Assembly: GCA_001800945.1 (NCBI GenBank)
Contig: MGWJ01000103.1
Coordinates: forward strand, 1-12,914
DNA: 12,914 nucleotides
Direction of reading: 5' to 3'
From: Flavobacteria bacterium RIFCSPLOWO2_12_FULL_31_7
Lineage (GTDB): Bacteria; Bacteroidota; Bacteroidia; Flavobacteriales; Flavobacteriaceae
Part shown: piece after piece, positions 1 through 7,271 of the stretch
Numbering within the stretch: the first letter of the stretch is position 1
How the letters are laid out: each line of letters opens with the position of its first letter
Made by a program: the position numbers and the translations under genes
Notes under the pieces: model-generated
Told to the model about the DNA's origin: nothing
The model's database searches: none
The model's input: the letters and a program-made list of their open reading frames with translations, nothing else

Positions 1-5
1 ATTTT

Positions 6-1769
6 TTAAGCATTTTCTTTTTCAGAAAGTTGTTTTATATATAAATTTTTATAAAATCCTTCTTGGTTTACTAGTTGGTTATGAGTGCCTTCCTGAGTAA
101 TTTTGCCAGAATCTAAAACTATAATTTTATTTGCATTTTTTGCGGCTGATGCCCTATGAGTTACAATAATTGTAGTTTTTTGATGAAATATAGTTTTGAA
201 ATTGTTAACTATCTTTTCTTCAGTTTCGGTGTCAACAGCGCTTAAACAATCGTCAAGGATTAAAACAGGGGCTTCTTTTATTATAGCACGGGCAATTGAA
301 ACACGTTGTTTTTGTCCGCCTGAAAGTGTAATACCTCTTTCTCCTAAAATGGTTTCATATTTATTGGTAAATGCTTGTATGTTATCGTCAACAACTGCCA
401 TTTTTGCTGCTGAAATGATTTCTTCGTCAGTTGCATTCTCTTTTCCAAATTTGATGTTGTTTTTGATCGAATCGGAAAATAAAAATGGATCTTGAGGTAC
501 AACACTCATGCTGTTTCTTAAATGAAATAAATCATATTCAATTATATTATGGTCGTCTATTTTAATTTTTGAGTTGCCATTTACATCGTGAATCCTGGTT
601 AATAACGATAAAATAGTTGATTTTCCAGCACCTGTTTTGCCCATTATGGCAACAGTTTCTCCTTTGTTAATGCTAAAACTAATATTGTCTAAAGCTTGAA
701 TATTAGTGTCTTCATAAGTGTAACTCACATTTTCAAATACAATTTTGCCTTCAATTTTTGAAGTAATTTTACCTAAGTTTTGAATTTCTGGTTGTTCTAA
801 TAAAAATTCGTTAATTCTTTTTTGTGAAGCTTCTGCTTCTTGAACTAAAGAAGAAACCCAGCCAAATGAAGCCACTGGCCAAACTAACATACCTATATAT
901 AATAGAAATTTTGCAATAACACCAATATCCTTTATTTCCCCACGAACATACATTTGTCCGCCTACGTAAATTACAATTAAATAACTCAAACCAATTAACA
1001 AAACCATTAATGGTCCAAATAAGGCTTGTGTTTTGGCTAATGATAAGTTTTTTTCTTTACTGATTTCAGAAAGTTTGATGAAATGATTATTTCTGTCTTT
1101 TTCTAATGCATAGGCTTTTACAACTCTAATTCCAGAGAAAAATTCTTGTGTAAAGGAAGAAAGTGTAGATAAATTTTGCTGGTATTCGGTACTTTTTTTA
1201 TTGATGCGTTTACTTAATATGAAAATACTGTATGATAAAATAGGCAATGGTAATAAGGAATAAATGGTCAATTTTACATTGATGGCGGACATGCTGATAA
1301 TAATCGCAGCAAAACGAATTATTGTATTTATAGTGTACATTACTGCTGGCCCAACGTACATTCTTACTTTTCCAACGTCTTCACTGATGCGATTCATTAA
1401 GTCGCCCGTTCTGTTTTTTTTGTAAAAATTTTGAGAAAGGTTTTGGTAATGTTGGAAGATTTCGTTTTTTAAATCGAATTCTACGAAACGCGACATTACG
1501 ATTAAGGTTTGACGCATTAAGAAAGTTAGAAATCCAGCAATTAAAGTACAAATGAAAATAAGAGCAATGTTTTCAAACAAATCTTTTTTTAATGAATTGG
1601 TGTCTTTATTTCCAGATTTTAAGTAGGCTTCAATAGCAGATATTGATTTTCCAACTAATTCGGGTGTGTATAAAGCAAATATTTGAGCAACAATTGTGAT
1701 AATTATTCCAAATAAAAATCGGTATTTGTATTTTGTGAAATATTTATTTAAATATTGTAATTCTTTCAT
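6..1769 (-). CDS. ABC exporter half-transporter (MdlA/YheI-like), fused permease and ATPase
   Basis: A 587 aa inner-membrane ABC exporter half, with the permease at about residues 1-320 and the nucleotide-binding domain at about 340-580. Hydrophobic membrane segments lie near 16-36, 68-88, 140-185 and 250-305. The ATPase has Walker A GKTGAGKS (377-384), Q-loop Gln426, signature LSGGQ (482-486), Walker B VLILDD (502-507) and H-loop His538. The position after Walker B that is normally the catalytic Glu is Asp507, in the context LILDDCLSAVD. From family knowledge, this resembles MdlA/YheI-type halves, which often pair with a second half-transporter. No partner gene lies in the window. Substrate is unknown; lipids or drugs are the usual cargo of the family. 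The gene starts at an ATG 175 bp from the divergent dehydrogenase, and I see no clear TAnnTTTG promoter for it. Family assignment is firm; substrate cannot be read from the sequence. Confidence 0.93.
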   Translation of the reverse strand: MKELQYLNKYFTKYKYRFLFGIIITIVAQIFALYTPELVGKSISAIEAYLKSGNKDTNSLKKDLFENIALIFICTLIAGFLTFLMRQTLIVMSRFVEFDLKNEIFQHYQNLSQNFYKKNRTGDLMNRISEDVGKVRMYVGPAVMYTINTIIRFAAIIISMSAINVKLTIYSLLPLPILSYSIFILSKRINKKSTEYQQNLSTLSSFTQEFFSGIRVVKAYALEKDRNNHFIKLSEISKEKNLSLAKTQALFGPLMVLLIGLSYLIVIYVGGQMYVRGEIKDIGVIAKFLLYIGMLVWPVASFGWVSSLVQEAEASQKRINEFLLEQPEIQNLGKITSKIEGKIVFENVSYTYEDTNIQALDNISFSINKGETVAIMGKTGAGKSTILSLLTRIHDVNGNSKIKIDDHNIIEYDLFHLRNSMSVVPQDPFLFSDSIKNNIKFGKENATDEEIISAAKMAVVDDNIQAFTNKYETILGERGITLSGGQKQRVSIARAIIKEAPVLILDDCLSAVDTETEEKIVNNFKTIFHQKTTIIVTHRASAAKNANKIIVLDSGKITQEGTHNQLVNQEGFYKNLYIKQLSEKENA

Positions 1770-1831
1770 TTAAAGTAATATAATTTAAAGTATTTCTGTT
1801 TTTGTTAATTATTTTATAGCTTTTTGCGATT

Positions 1832-1843
1832 ATATTGCAATAT
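1832..1843. promoter_or_regulatory. Perfect 12 bp palindrome in divergent intergenic region
   Basis: ATATTGCAATAT is a perfect dyad between the ABC exporter start and the dehydrogenase start. It lies about 60-70 bp upstream of the predicted dehydrogenase -7 box, where a regulator could bind. An Lrp/AsnC-type regulator would suit an amino acid dehydrogenase, but this is speculation. In AT-rich DNA such a palindrome can also occur by chance. Confidence 0.3.
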
Positions 1844-1903
1844 GTTAAATTATAGTATTCGTAAAAATAAAATAAAAAACGGCAATTATATATAATTTAT
1901 ACA

Positions 1904-1911
1904 TATTTTTG
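1904..1911 (+). promoter_or_regulatory. Predicted -7 box of the leucine dehydrogenase promoter
   Basis: TATTTTTG matches the Bacteroidota -7 consensus TAnnTTTG. It is 33 bp upstream of the ATG at 1945, giving a short leader of roughly 25-30 nt. No convincing TTG/TTTG -33 element stands at the usual distance. The longer reading frame from a TTG at 1909 would begin inside this box, which argues for the ATG at 1945 as the true start. Confidence 0.5.
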
Positions 1912-1944
1912 TATCTTATTATTGATAAAAAATCAAATATACTC

Positions 1945-3051
1945 ATGACAACAGATATTATAAATTCAAACGAGCTACACAAAGTAGATCCCGTTTTTGG
2001 TCAAATTTCTTTTGATGGACACGAACAAGTTGTTTTCTGTAACGACAAAGATACAGGTTTAAAAGCAATAATCGGAATTCATAATACAGTTCTTGGACCT
2101 GCACTTGGAGGAACAAGAATGTGGAAGTATTCTAATGAATGGGAAGCTTTAAATGATGTATTAAGATTATCTCGTGGGATGTCTTTTAAATCTTCTATTT
2201 CAGGTTTAAATTTAGGTGGTGGAAAAGCTGTTATTATTGGTGATGCCAAAACAGAGAAAACACCTGAATTAATGAGAAAATTTGGAGAATATGTAGACTC
2301 ATTATCAGGGAAATATATTACTGCTGAAGATGTAGGAATGGAAACTAAAGACATGGATACGGTAAGAGAAGTAACAAAATATGTTACTGGAATTTCTGAA
2401 AGTAAAGGTGGTTCTGGAAATCCTTCTCCTATTACAGCTTATGGTGTTTTTATGGGTATGAAAGCTGCTGTAAAACATAAATTTGGTGTAGATAATTTAG
2501 CTGGAAAAAGAGTTTTAGTTCAAGGTATTGGTCACGTTGGTGAAGTGTTAGTACAACATTTAACAAACGAAGGTGCCATCGTAACTATTTCAGATATCAA
2601 TGAAAACAGATTGCACGAAGTAGGTTCTAAATACGGGGCTAAAATTTTTACTGGAAACGATTTATATAGTTTAGATGTAGATATTTATGCACCTTGTGCT
2701 TTAGGAGCAACTATCAACGATGATACAATTAGTAAAATTCAAGCAAAAGTTATTGCTGGAGCTGCTAATAATCAGTTAGCAAATGAAGTAATTCATGGTA
2801 AATTATTAAAAGAGAAAGGCATTTTATATGCGCCTGATTTCTTAATTAATGCGGGTGGTGTAATTAATGTATATTCAGAGCTAGCAAATTTAACTTCTGC
2901 TCAAGTAATGGAGAAAACAGAGAATATTTACAACACGGCTATGGATATCTTCAATTTATCAGATGTTCAAAACATCACAACACATCAAGCAGCATTAAAT
3001 ATTGCTCAAAAAAGAATTGATGACAGAAAAAAAGAATTACAAAACAAATAA
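1945..3051 (+). CDS. Leucine-dehydrogenase-type Glu/Leu/Phe/Val dehydrogenase
   Basis: A 368 aa NAD-dependent amino acid dehydrogenase, probably cytoplasmic and oligomeric. It oxidatively deaminates a branched-chain amino acid such as leucine to its 2-oxo acid and ammonium. The N-terminal catalytic domain carries GPALGGTRMW (51-60), Lys82 in MSFK and the catalytic Lys94 in GLNLGGGKAV. The Rossmann domain has the dinucleotide motif GIGHVG (194-199). The C-terminal part has AGAANNQLA (271-279) and PDFLINAGG (297-305). Length matches bacterial leucine dehydrogenases (about 360-370 aa). I chose ATG 1945 over an in-frame TTG at 1909 because the TTG lies inside the predicted promoter and the 12 extra residues (MYLIIDKKSNIL) are not family-like. 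A hairpin terminator follows. Leucine versus valine or phenylalanine preference is inferred from overall similarity only. Confidence 0.92.
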   Translation: MTTDIINSNELHKVDPVFGQISFDGHEQVVFCNDKDTGLKAIIGIHNTVLGPALGGTRMWKYSNEWEALNDVLRLSRGMSFKSSISGLNLGGGKAVIIGDAKTEKTPELMRKFGEYVDSLSGKYITAEDVGMETKDMDTVREVTKYVTGISESKGGSGNPSPITAYGVFMGMKAAVKHKFGVDNLAGKRVLVQGIGHVGEVLVQHLTNEGAIVTISDINENRLHEVGSKYGAKIFTGNDLYSLDVDIYAPCALGATINDDTISKIQAKVIAGAANNQLANEVIHGKLLKEKGILYAPDFLINAGGVINVYSELANLTSAQVMEKTENIYNTAMDIFNLSDVQNITTHQAALNIAQKRIDDRKKELQNK

Positions 3052-3071
3052 TTCTTTAAAATAAAATATTG

Positions 3072-3079
3072 TAAATTTG
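3072..3079 (+). promoter_or_regulatory. Predicted -7 box of the nusB operon promoter
   Basis: TAAATTTG fits TAnnTTTG exactly and directly abuts the terminator hairpin that begins at 3080. Transcription would be expected to start around 3083-3087, inside the left arm of that hairpin, leaving a leader of about 45 nt before the nusB ATG. A clear -33 TTG is not visible, so this is a moderate prediction. Confidence 0.4.
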
Positions 3080-3114
3080 TCCCGATGATTTTTTTATCAT
3101 CGGGATAATTTTTT
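3080..3114 (+). terminator. Rho-independent terminator after leucine dehydrogenase
   Basis: A perfect 10 bp stem TCCCGATGAT / ATCATCGGGA (3080-3089 and 3096-3105) with a 6 nt T loop is followed by TAATTTTTT. It begins 29 nt after the dehydrogenase stop codon. It overlaps the predicted start region of nusB transcription. Confidence 0.8.
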
Positions 3115-3129
3115 AAAGTTCTTAGCCAT

Positions 3130-4071
3130 ATGCTTAACAGAAGACATTATAGAGTAAAAGTGATGCAAACCATTTATGCCATGCATCAGCACGAATCCGA
3201 TTCATTAGATAAGGAAGAAAAATTTTTATTACAAAGTATTGACAACTCTCAAGATTTATACTTAGTAATGCTTTCTATTTTTGATGAATTACAATTGAAA
3301 GAAAGAACCTATTTAGAACTTGCTTCTAAAAAACACTTGGCAACCAAAGAAGAACAAAATCCTAATTTAAAATTTGTAAATAATAGTTTTTTCAAGATTT
3401 TAGCCAATCATGCTGCTTTTTATGATAAGTTAGAAGAAAGAAAAATTGATAATTGGAAACGTAATGACGATTGTATTATTTTTCTTTTAGACGCAATTAA
3501 AGAGTCTGATTTGTATAAAAGATATATTGCGGTTGAAACCAATGAATTCAAAAAAGACATTTTCTTTATGTATGATGTTTTTAATGAAATTATTGCGCCA
3601 AACGAAAAATTATACGACTATTTAGAAGATTTTAAAATCACTTGGGTAGATGATATTCCAGTTATAAATACATTAATTTCTAAGCAAATTAAAGCGATTA
3701 AAAGTTTTGACGATTCTATTGAATTACCTCAAGTTTTCAAAGATTTAGATGATAAAGAATTTGTTCGAAATTTATTCAGAAAAACAGTTTTAAACGAAGT
3801 AGAATTTGCAAAAGAATTTGAAAATAAAACACCAAATTGGGACAAAGAACGTATTGCCGAATTAGATACTATTATCATTAAAATGGCTATTTGTGAATTG
3901 TTGAAATTCCCATCTATTCCAGTAAAAGTAACTTTAAACGAATATTTAGAAATTGCCAAAGAATATTCTACACCAAAAAGTAGTATATTTATCAACGGAA
4001 TTTTAGATAACTTAGTAAAAGATTTCCAAGGTTCTGAAAAATTAAAAAAATCGGGTAGAGGATTATTATAA
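3130..4071 (+). CDS. nusB: NusB-family transcription antitermination factor (long Bacteroidota form)
   Basis: A 313 aa protein that should bind boxA RNA together with S10/NusE and promote antitermination in rRNA operons. The start MLNRRHYRVKVMQTIYAM has the opening helix typical of NusB (R-x-x-x-x-x-x-Q-x-x-Y-A). The recognisable C-terminal NusB core lies at about 236-297: NWDKERIAELDTIIIKMA, ELLKFPSIPVKVTLNEYLEI, AKEYSTPKSSIFINGILDNL. This is about twice the E. coli length (139 aa). The middle (about 25-200) is a charged, Lys/Glu/Asp-rich helical insertion; a long NusB is usual in Bacteroidota as far as I know. It is the first gene of an operon, 9 nt before the lipoprotein gene. The assignment is firm; the role of the insertion is unknown. 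Confidence 0.92.
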   Translation: MLNRRHYRVKVMQTIYAMHQHESDSLDKEEKFLLQSIDNSQDLYLVMLSIFDELQLKERTYLELASKKHLATKEEQNPNLKFVNNSFFKILANHAAFYDKLEERKIDNWKRNDDCIIFLLDAIKESDLYKRYIAVETNEFKKDIFFMYDVFNEIIAPNEKLYDYLEDFKITWVDDIPVINTLISKQIKAIKSFDDSIELPQVFKDLDDKEFVRNLFRKTVLNEVEFAKEFENKTPNWDKERIAELDTIIIKMAICELLKFPSIPVKVTLNEYLEIAKEYSTPKSSIFINGILDNLVKDFQGSEKLKKSGRGLL

Positions 4072-4080
4072 AATTTGAAT

Positions 4081-4530
4081 ATGAAAAAAATAGTTAGAAT
4101 TTTCGTAGTTGCTTCGTTATTAATTACTTTTTCTTGTAAAAAAGAGGTTGATACTACAGAAGAAACAACTACAACCACTACAAAAAGTTTAGAAGAAAAT
4201 GCAAAGGTGCCAAAAACTAAAGTAGCGTTCGATAAAGAGATTCATGATTTCGGAGAAATTGAACAAGGTGAAATTGTAGAAACTACTTTTTTAATCAAAA
4301 ATGTGGGAGATAAAAACTTATATATAGTTGACGCTCACGGATCTTGTGGTTGTACGGTTCCAGAAGTAACTAAAGAAGCCATCAAACCAGGAGAATCAGC
4401 TCCTATTAGTGTAAAATTCGATTCAAACGGAAAATCAGGTGAAGTAACTAAAACGGTTATGATTACTTGTAATACCGCTAAAGTTGTAGAAAATATTAAA
4501 ATTAAAGCAAGTATAAAAACTAAAAAATAA
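4081..4530 (+). CDS. DUF1573 domain lipoprotein
   Basis: A 149 aa predicted lipoprotein. The signal peptide is MKKIVRIFVVASLLITFS followed by Cys19, a relaxed lipobox (T-F-S-C) of the kind tolerated in Bacteroidota. Residues just after the Cys are KKEVD, then a Thr/Glu-rich linker (24-40) that probably acts as a flexible tether. The DUF1573 domain (about 48-147) is an Ig-like beta sandwich with FDFGEI-like HDFGEIEQGE (55-64), FLIKNVGDKNL (70-80) and the hallmark SCGCTVPE (88-95). Function of the family is unknown; it is common in Bacteroidota. I chose ATG 4081 over a TTG at 4075 because the TTG adds only two residues and an ATG start gives a clean signal peptide. It sits 9 nt after nusB and 4 nt before yajC, so all three are probably cotranscribed. 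Confidence 0.88.
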   Translation: MKKIVRIFVVASLLITFSCKKEVDTTEETTTTTTKSLEENAKVPKTKVAFDKEIHDFGEIEQGEIVETTFLIKNVGDKNLYIVDAHGSCGCTVPEVTKEAIKPGESAPISVKFDSNGKSGEVTKTVMITCNTAKVVENIKIKASIKTKK

Positions 4531-4534
4531 TTAA

Positions 4535-4807
4535 ATGAATTCAACCTTAATCATTCAGTTGGTGTTAATGATAGCAGTATTCTACTTCTTAATCATTATG
4601 CCAAAAAATAAAAAAATCAAATTAGAAAAAACCTTTCTAGCGAATTTAAAAGCCGGTGACAAAATTATAACTATTGCCGGAATTCACGGCAAAGTTTCTG
4701 AAATTGCTGAAACTACAATCGTAATGGAAACCATGTCTGGAAAATTGAAAATTGAAAAAAGTTCTATTTCTGCAGAGATGAGTGTAAAATTAAACGAGAA
4801 GAAATAG
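4535..4807 (+). CDS. yajC: Preprotein translocase subunit YajC
   Basis: A 90 aa inner-membrane protein that associates with SecDF as an accessory of the Sec translocon. It has one N-terminal membrane segment (about residues 5-23, LIIQLVLMIAVFYFLIIMP), followed by the family's basic stretch KNKKIKLEKTF and a small cytoplasmic domain with LKAGDKIITIAGIHGKVSEI (38-57) and a final beta-rich part. Length and order match YajC (85-110 aa). It starts 4 nt after the lipoprotein stop and is the last gene of the nusB operon, which ends at a strong terminator 14 nt after the yajC stop. Confidence 0.95.
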   Translation: MNSTLIIQLVLMIAVFYFLIIMPKNKKIKLEKTFLANLKAGDKIITIAGIHGKVSEIAETTIVMETMSGKLKIEKSSISAEMSVKLNEKK

Positions 4808-4821
4808 TTTAACTCACAAAT

Positions 4822-4861
4822 AAAAAAAGCCCAAATTCGTAATTGAATTTGGGCTTTTTTT
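4822..4861. terminator. Strong bidirectional terminator between yajC and pepT
   Basis: A perfect 17 bp inverted repeat: seven A, then GCCCAAATTC (4829-4838), a 6 nt loop GTAATT, GAATTTGGGC (4845-4854), then seven T. The A and T runs flank the GC-containing stem, so it works in both directions for the convergent yajC (+) and pepT (-) transcripts. It lies 14 nt from the stop of each gene. Confidence 0.93.
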
Positions 4862-4875
4862 ATAGAGAAAATTTC

Positions 4876-6123
4876 TTATTTTTTATTTTGAATGGCATTT
4901 AATTCTGCAATTTTCACAATAACTTCAACTGCTTTTTGCATACTTTCTACAGGTACATATTCGTATTTTCCGTGGAAGTTATGTCCACCCGCAAAAATAT
5001 TCGGACAAGGTAATCCCATAAAAGACAAACGAGAACCATCTGTTCCGCCACGAATTGGTTTAATTAACGGTTTGATGTTTAATTCTTTCATGGCTTGTTC
5101 GGCTAATTTTACAATATGCATCACCGGTTCTACCTTTTCGCGCATGTTGTAATATTGGTCTTTAATTTCTAAAACCGCAATATCTTCACCAAATTGTTTT
5201 TTGTATTTTTTGTTGATTTTCGCAACCACTTCTTCTACGTATTCTTTACGTTTTTCGAATTTTTTACGATTATGATCTCTAATAATTAATTGCACTAAAG
5301 TATCTTCCAAACTTCCTTGGATATTAGTTACATGGTAAAAACCTTCGTAATTTTTAGTAGTTTCTGGAGTTTCGTCTTTTGGTAATTTATTAATGAACTT
5401 ACTCGCTAAAAGCATCGAGTTAATCATTTTTCCTTTAGCATAACCAGGATGCACACTTTTTCCTTTAAATCTGATTTTTACACCAGCCGCATTAAAGTTT
5501 TCGTATTCTAATTCTCCAATTTGACTTCCGTCCATTGTATAGGCCCAATCTGCGCCAAACTTCTCCACATCAAAATGATCAGCACCACGACCAATTTCTT
5601 CATCTGGTGTGAAACATACTTTTAAGGTTCCGTGTTTAATTTCTGGATTTTGAACTAAATATTCCATCGCAGTCATAATTTCTGTAATTCCTGCTTTGTC
5701 GTCTGCTCCTAATAAAGTTGTTCCGTCAGTTGTAATTAAAGTCTGACCTTTGTATAATAACAAATCCTTGAAATAAGATGGAGAAAGAATGATGTTTTTT
5801 TCAGCATTTAAAACGATATCACCACCATCATAATTTTTTACAATTTGTGGTTTTACATCTTTTCCTGTAAAATCTGGAGTGGTATCAAAGTGAGAAACAA
5901 AACCAATTGTTGGTACTTCGTAATCTAAATTACTTGGTAATGTAGCCATAACATAAGATTTGTCATCAATAGAAACATCTGACAAGCCAATTTGTTTTAA
6001 TTCTTCAACTAATTTATTTGCTAAATCCCATTGTTTAGCTGTACTTGGAGTTGTATTTGATTCTGGATCTGATTCTGTATCAACAGTAACATACCCGATA
6101 AAACGATCAATTATATGTTGCAT
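4876..6123 (-). CDS. pepT: Peptidase T (tripeptide aminopeptidase)
   Basis: A 415 aa cytoplasmic M20-family metallopeptidase that removes the N-terminal residue from tripeptides using two zinc ions. Metal-site residues are visible: His78 and the catalytic Asp80 in SHFDT, bridging Asp141 in GADDKAG, catalytic Glu175 and ligand Glu176 in TPDEEIGRGAD, Asp198 in TMDGS, and His381 in GGHNFHGKYE. The dimerisation (lid) domain spans about 210-320, with GKSVHPGYAKGKMINS (221-236). IRGGTDGSRLSFMGLPCPN (357-375) is the PepT C-terminal signature. Length equals typical PepT (about 410 aa). It is a single gene with its own -7 box (6145-6152) and ends at a bidirectional terminator. No key residue is missing. 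Confidence 0.96.
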   Translation of the reverse strand: MQHIIDRFIGYVTVDTESDPESNTTPSTAKQWDLANKLVEELKQIGLSDVSIDDKSYVMATLPSNLDYEVPTIGFVSHFDTTPDFTGKDVKPQIVKNYDGGDIVLNAEKNIILSPSYFKDLLLYKGQTLITTDGTTLLGADDKAGITEIMTAMEYLVQNPEIKHGTLKVCFTPDEEIGRGADHFDVEKFGADWAYTMDGSQIGELEYENFNAAGVKIRFKGKSVHPGYAKGKMINSMLLASKFINKLPKDETPETTKNYEGFYHVTNIQGSLEDTLVQLIIRDHNRKKFEKRKEYVEEVVAKINKKYKKQFGEDIAVLEIKDQYYNMREKVEPVMHIVKLAEQAMKELNIKPLIKPIRGGTDGSRLSFMGLPCPNIFAGGHNFHGKYEYVPVESMQKAVEVIVKIAELNAIQNKK

Positions 6124-6144
6124 TTTTTAGTGTTTTAAGAAATG

Positions 6145-6152
6145 CAAATATA
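6145..6152 (-). promoter_or_regulatory. Predicted -7 box of the pepT promoter
   Basis: Reading the minus strand, TATATTTG matches TAnnTTTG exactly, 21 bp before the pepT ATG. The -33 region would fall at about 6170-6176, inside the first unit of the 14 bp tandem repeat. That stretch reads TTTTTACTTTTATC on the minus strand and lacks a perfect TTG. Confidence 0.5.
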
Positions 6153-6166
6153 AAGGAATTGATTAA

Positions 6167-6208
6167 GATAAAAGTAAAAAGATAAAAGTAAAAAGATAAA
6201 AGTAAAAA
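6167..6208. repeat. Tandem repeat, three perfect copies of a 14 bp unit
   Basis: GATAAAAGTAAAAA occurs three times head to tail (6167-6180, 6181-6194, 6195-6208), followed by a diverging GTTTAG. It lies in the 98 bp gap between pepT and the TonB-like gene and overlaps the expected -33 region of pepT. Perfect identity between units suggests recent slippage or conversion and possible copy number variation between strains. Confidence 0.95.
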
Positions 6209-6221
6209 GTTTAGAAAAATT

Positions 6222-7217
6222 TTAATTTTTAAAGTTATAGGTAATTGTTCCCACTTGTTTTTCTGCTGCGGATTCACTTGGGTCCCATTTGGTTCTCATT
6301 GCAAATTTTTTAGCTAATGAAATTAAACAAGCATCACCCGTACTTCCTCTACCGGTACTAACGCCTATGGTTTTACCAGTTTTATCAACAGTAACTTCTA
6401 TTACAACTTTTCCAAATGAATTACATTCGTTATCTACTTCAGGTTTTATGATAGCTCTTCTGCCAGCTAAACTGTAATTGGCACCTCCATTTCCACCGCT
6501 TCCACTTCCACCACCAGATCCTGAACCACTTCCTGCGCCAGTACCAGTACCGTTGCCAGTTCCGTTTCCGCCGCCAGTTCCTCCTCCGGAGCCTCCATTT
6601 CCATAGTATCCGTTAGCATTAGTATTTCCTCCAGCTGAACCTTGGTTTCCACTGGTGTTACTATTTCCATCGCCACTTTTTTTATTCCCTTTAATCATAT
6701 TAGATAAGGCACTATTGGTTTTTTTAACAGGTGTTTTAGGTGTTTCCGTAGTTTTAGTTTCTGTAGGTTTTTTATCTTTTGGCTTGTTTTTTACTTTGAT
6801 AGGAGTTGGTACTTCAGCTCCAACATTATCTTGAGTTAAAATTTCATCTGGTACAGATTCTTCTGGTTGTGAAGCTACTTCTTTCATATTCACTTCTAAG
6901 GTTTCACTTAAATAATCGTCACCTTTACCTTTATCAGTATTTCCGAAATTAAGCTCTACGCCGCCACCGCCACCGCCTTGAGCGATAAGCATTTCAGTTT
7001 TCCCGTAAGGAGGCCAAAATCTTAAAAAGAATAATAAAATTAATATACTTGAAAAAGAATATACAGTAATTATAAGTGATTTTTTAGAATCAGAGAAGTC
7101 TTGTTTTTTTAAATACTGAACAAGAAAATATAAAATTACAGCTAATATCGCCAAAATAAGGAGCAACATGGAACCGTGATCATTAATGAATTTTAATATT
7201 TTTATGGATTTTCTCAT
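6222..7217 (-). CDS. TonB-family energy transducer with Gly/Ser-rich linker
   Basis: A 331 aa inner-membrane protein that should link proton-motive force to outer-membrane TonB-dependent receptors. The TonB C-terminal domain is about 251-331: GRRAIIKPEVDNEC, GKVVIEVTVDKTGKTIGVS, then ACLISLAKKFAMRTKWD and KQVGTITYNFKN. Before it are a Lys/Pro/Thr-rich stretch (135-170) and a Gly/Ser/Thr/Asn linker (about 185-246) that would span the periplasm. VELNFGNTDKGKGDD (87-101) matches the post-membrane stretch of flavobacterial TonBs encoded with ExbB/ExbD. Oddly, two hydrophobic segments precede it (17-36 and 47-68) rather than one, and a run of six Gly follows (81-86). No exbB or exbD lies in the window. 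It follows the gdh-like gene but is separated from it by a terminator, so it probably has its own promoter, which I cannot place. Confidence 0.85.
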   Translation of the reverse strand: MRKSIKILKFINDHGSMLLLILAILAVILYFLVQYLKKQDFSDSKKSLIITVYSFSSILILLFFLRFWPPYGKTEMLIAQGGGGGGVELNFGNTDKGKGDDYLSETLEVNMKEVASQPEESVPDEILTQDNVGAEVPTPIKVKNKPKDKKPTETKTTETPKTPVKKTNSALSNMIKGNKKSGDGNSNTSGNQGSAGGNTNANGYYGNGGSGGGTGGGNGTGNGTGTGAGSGSGSGGGSGSGGNGGANYSLAGRRAIIKPEVDNECNSFGKVVIEVTVDKTGKTIGVSTGRGSTGDACLISLAKKFAMRTKWDPSESAAEKQVGTITYNFKN

Positions 7218-7271
7218 TCAATTTATTTATGTAATAATAACGAATAAATGTAATAAAAATTGTTGTTATAA

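Noticed and set aside
1909..1944. Upstream TTG extension of the leucine dehydrogenase frame
   Set aside because: The TTG lies inside the predicted -7 promoter box and adds residues unlike the family; ATG 1945 is better.
3729..4178. Minus-strand frame across the nusB/DUF1573 junction
   Set aside because: Low-complexity shadow of two well-supported genes on the other strand.
6215..6230. AAAAATTTTAATTTTT dyad at the TonB-like stop codon as a terminator
   Set aside because: Pure A/T, overlaps the stop codon and has no GC-containing stem; too weak to call.
6480..6670. Possible internal repeat or CRISPR-like array in the TonB-like gene
   Set aside because: It is the imprecise Gly/Ser codon repetition of a coding linker, without regular unit length or spacers.
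6467..6676. Other-frame reading frame across the Gly-rich part of the TonB-like gene
   Set aside because: A low-complexity shadow created by the GGN-rich codons; no independent coding evidence.
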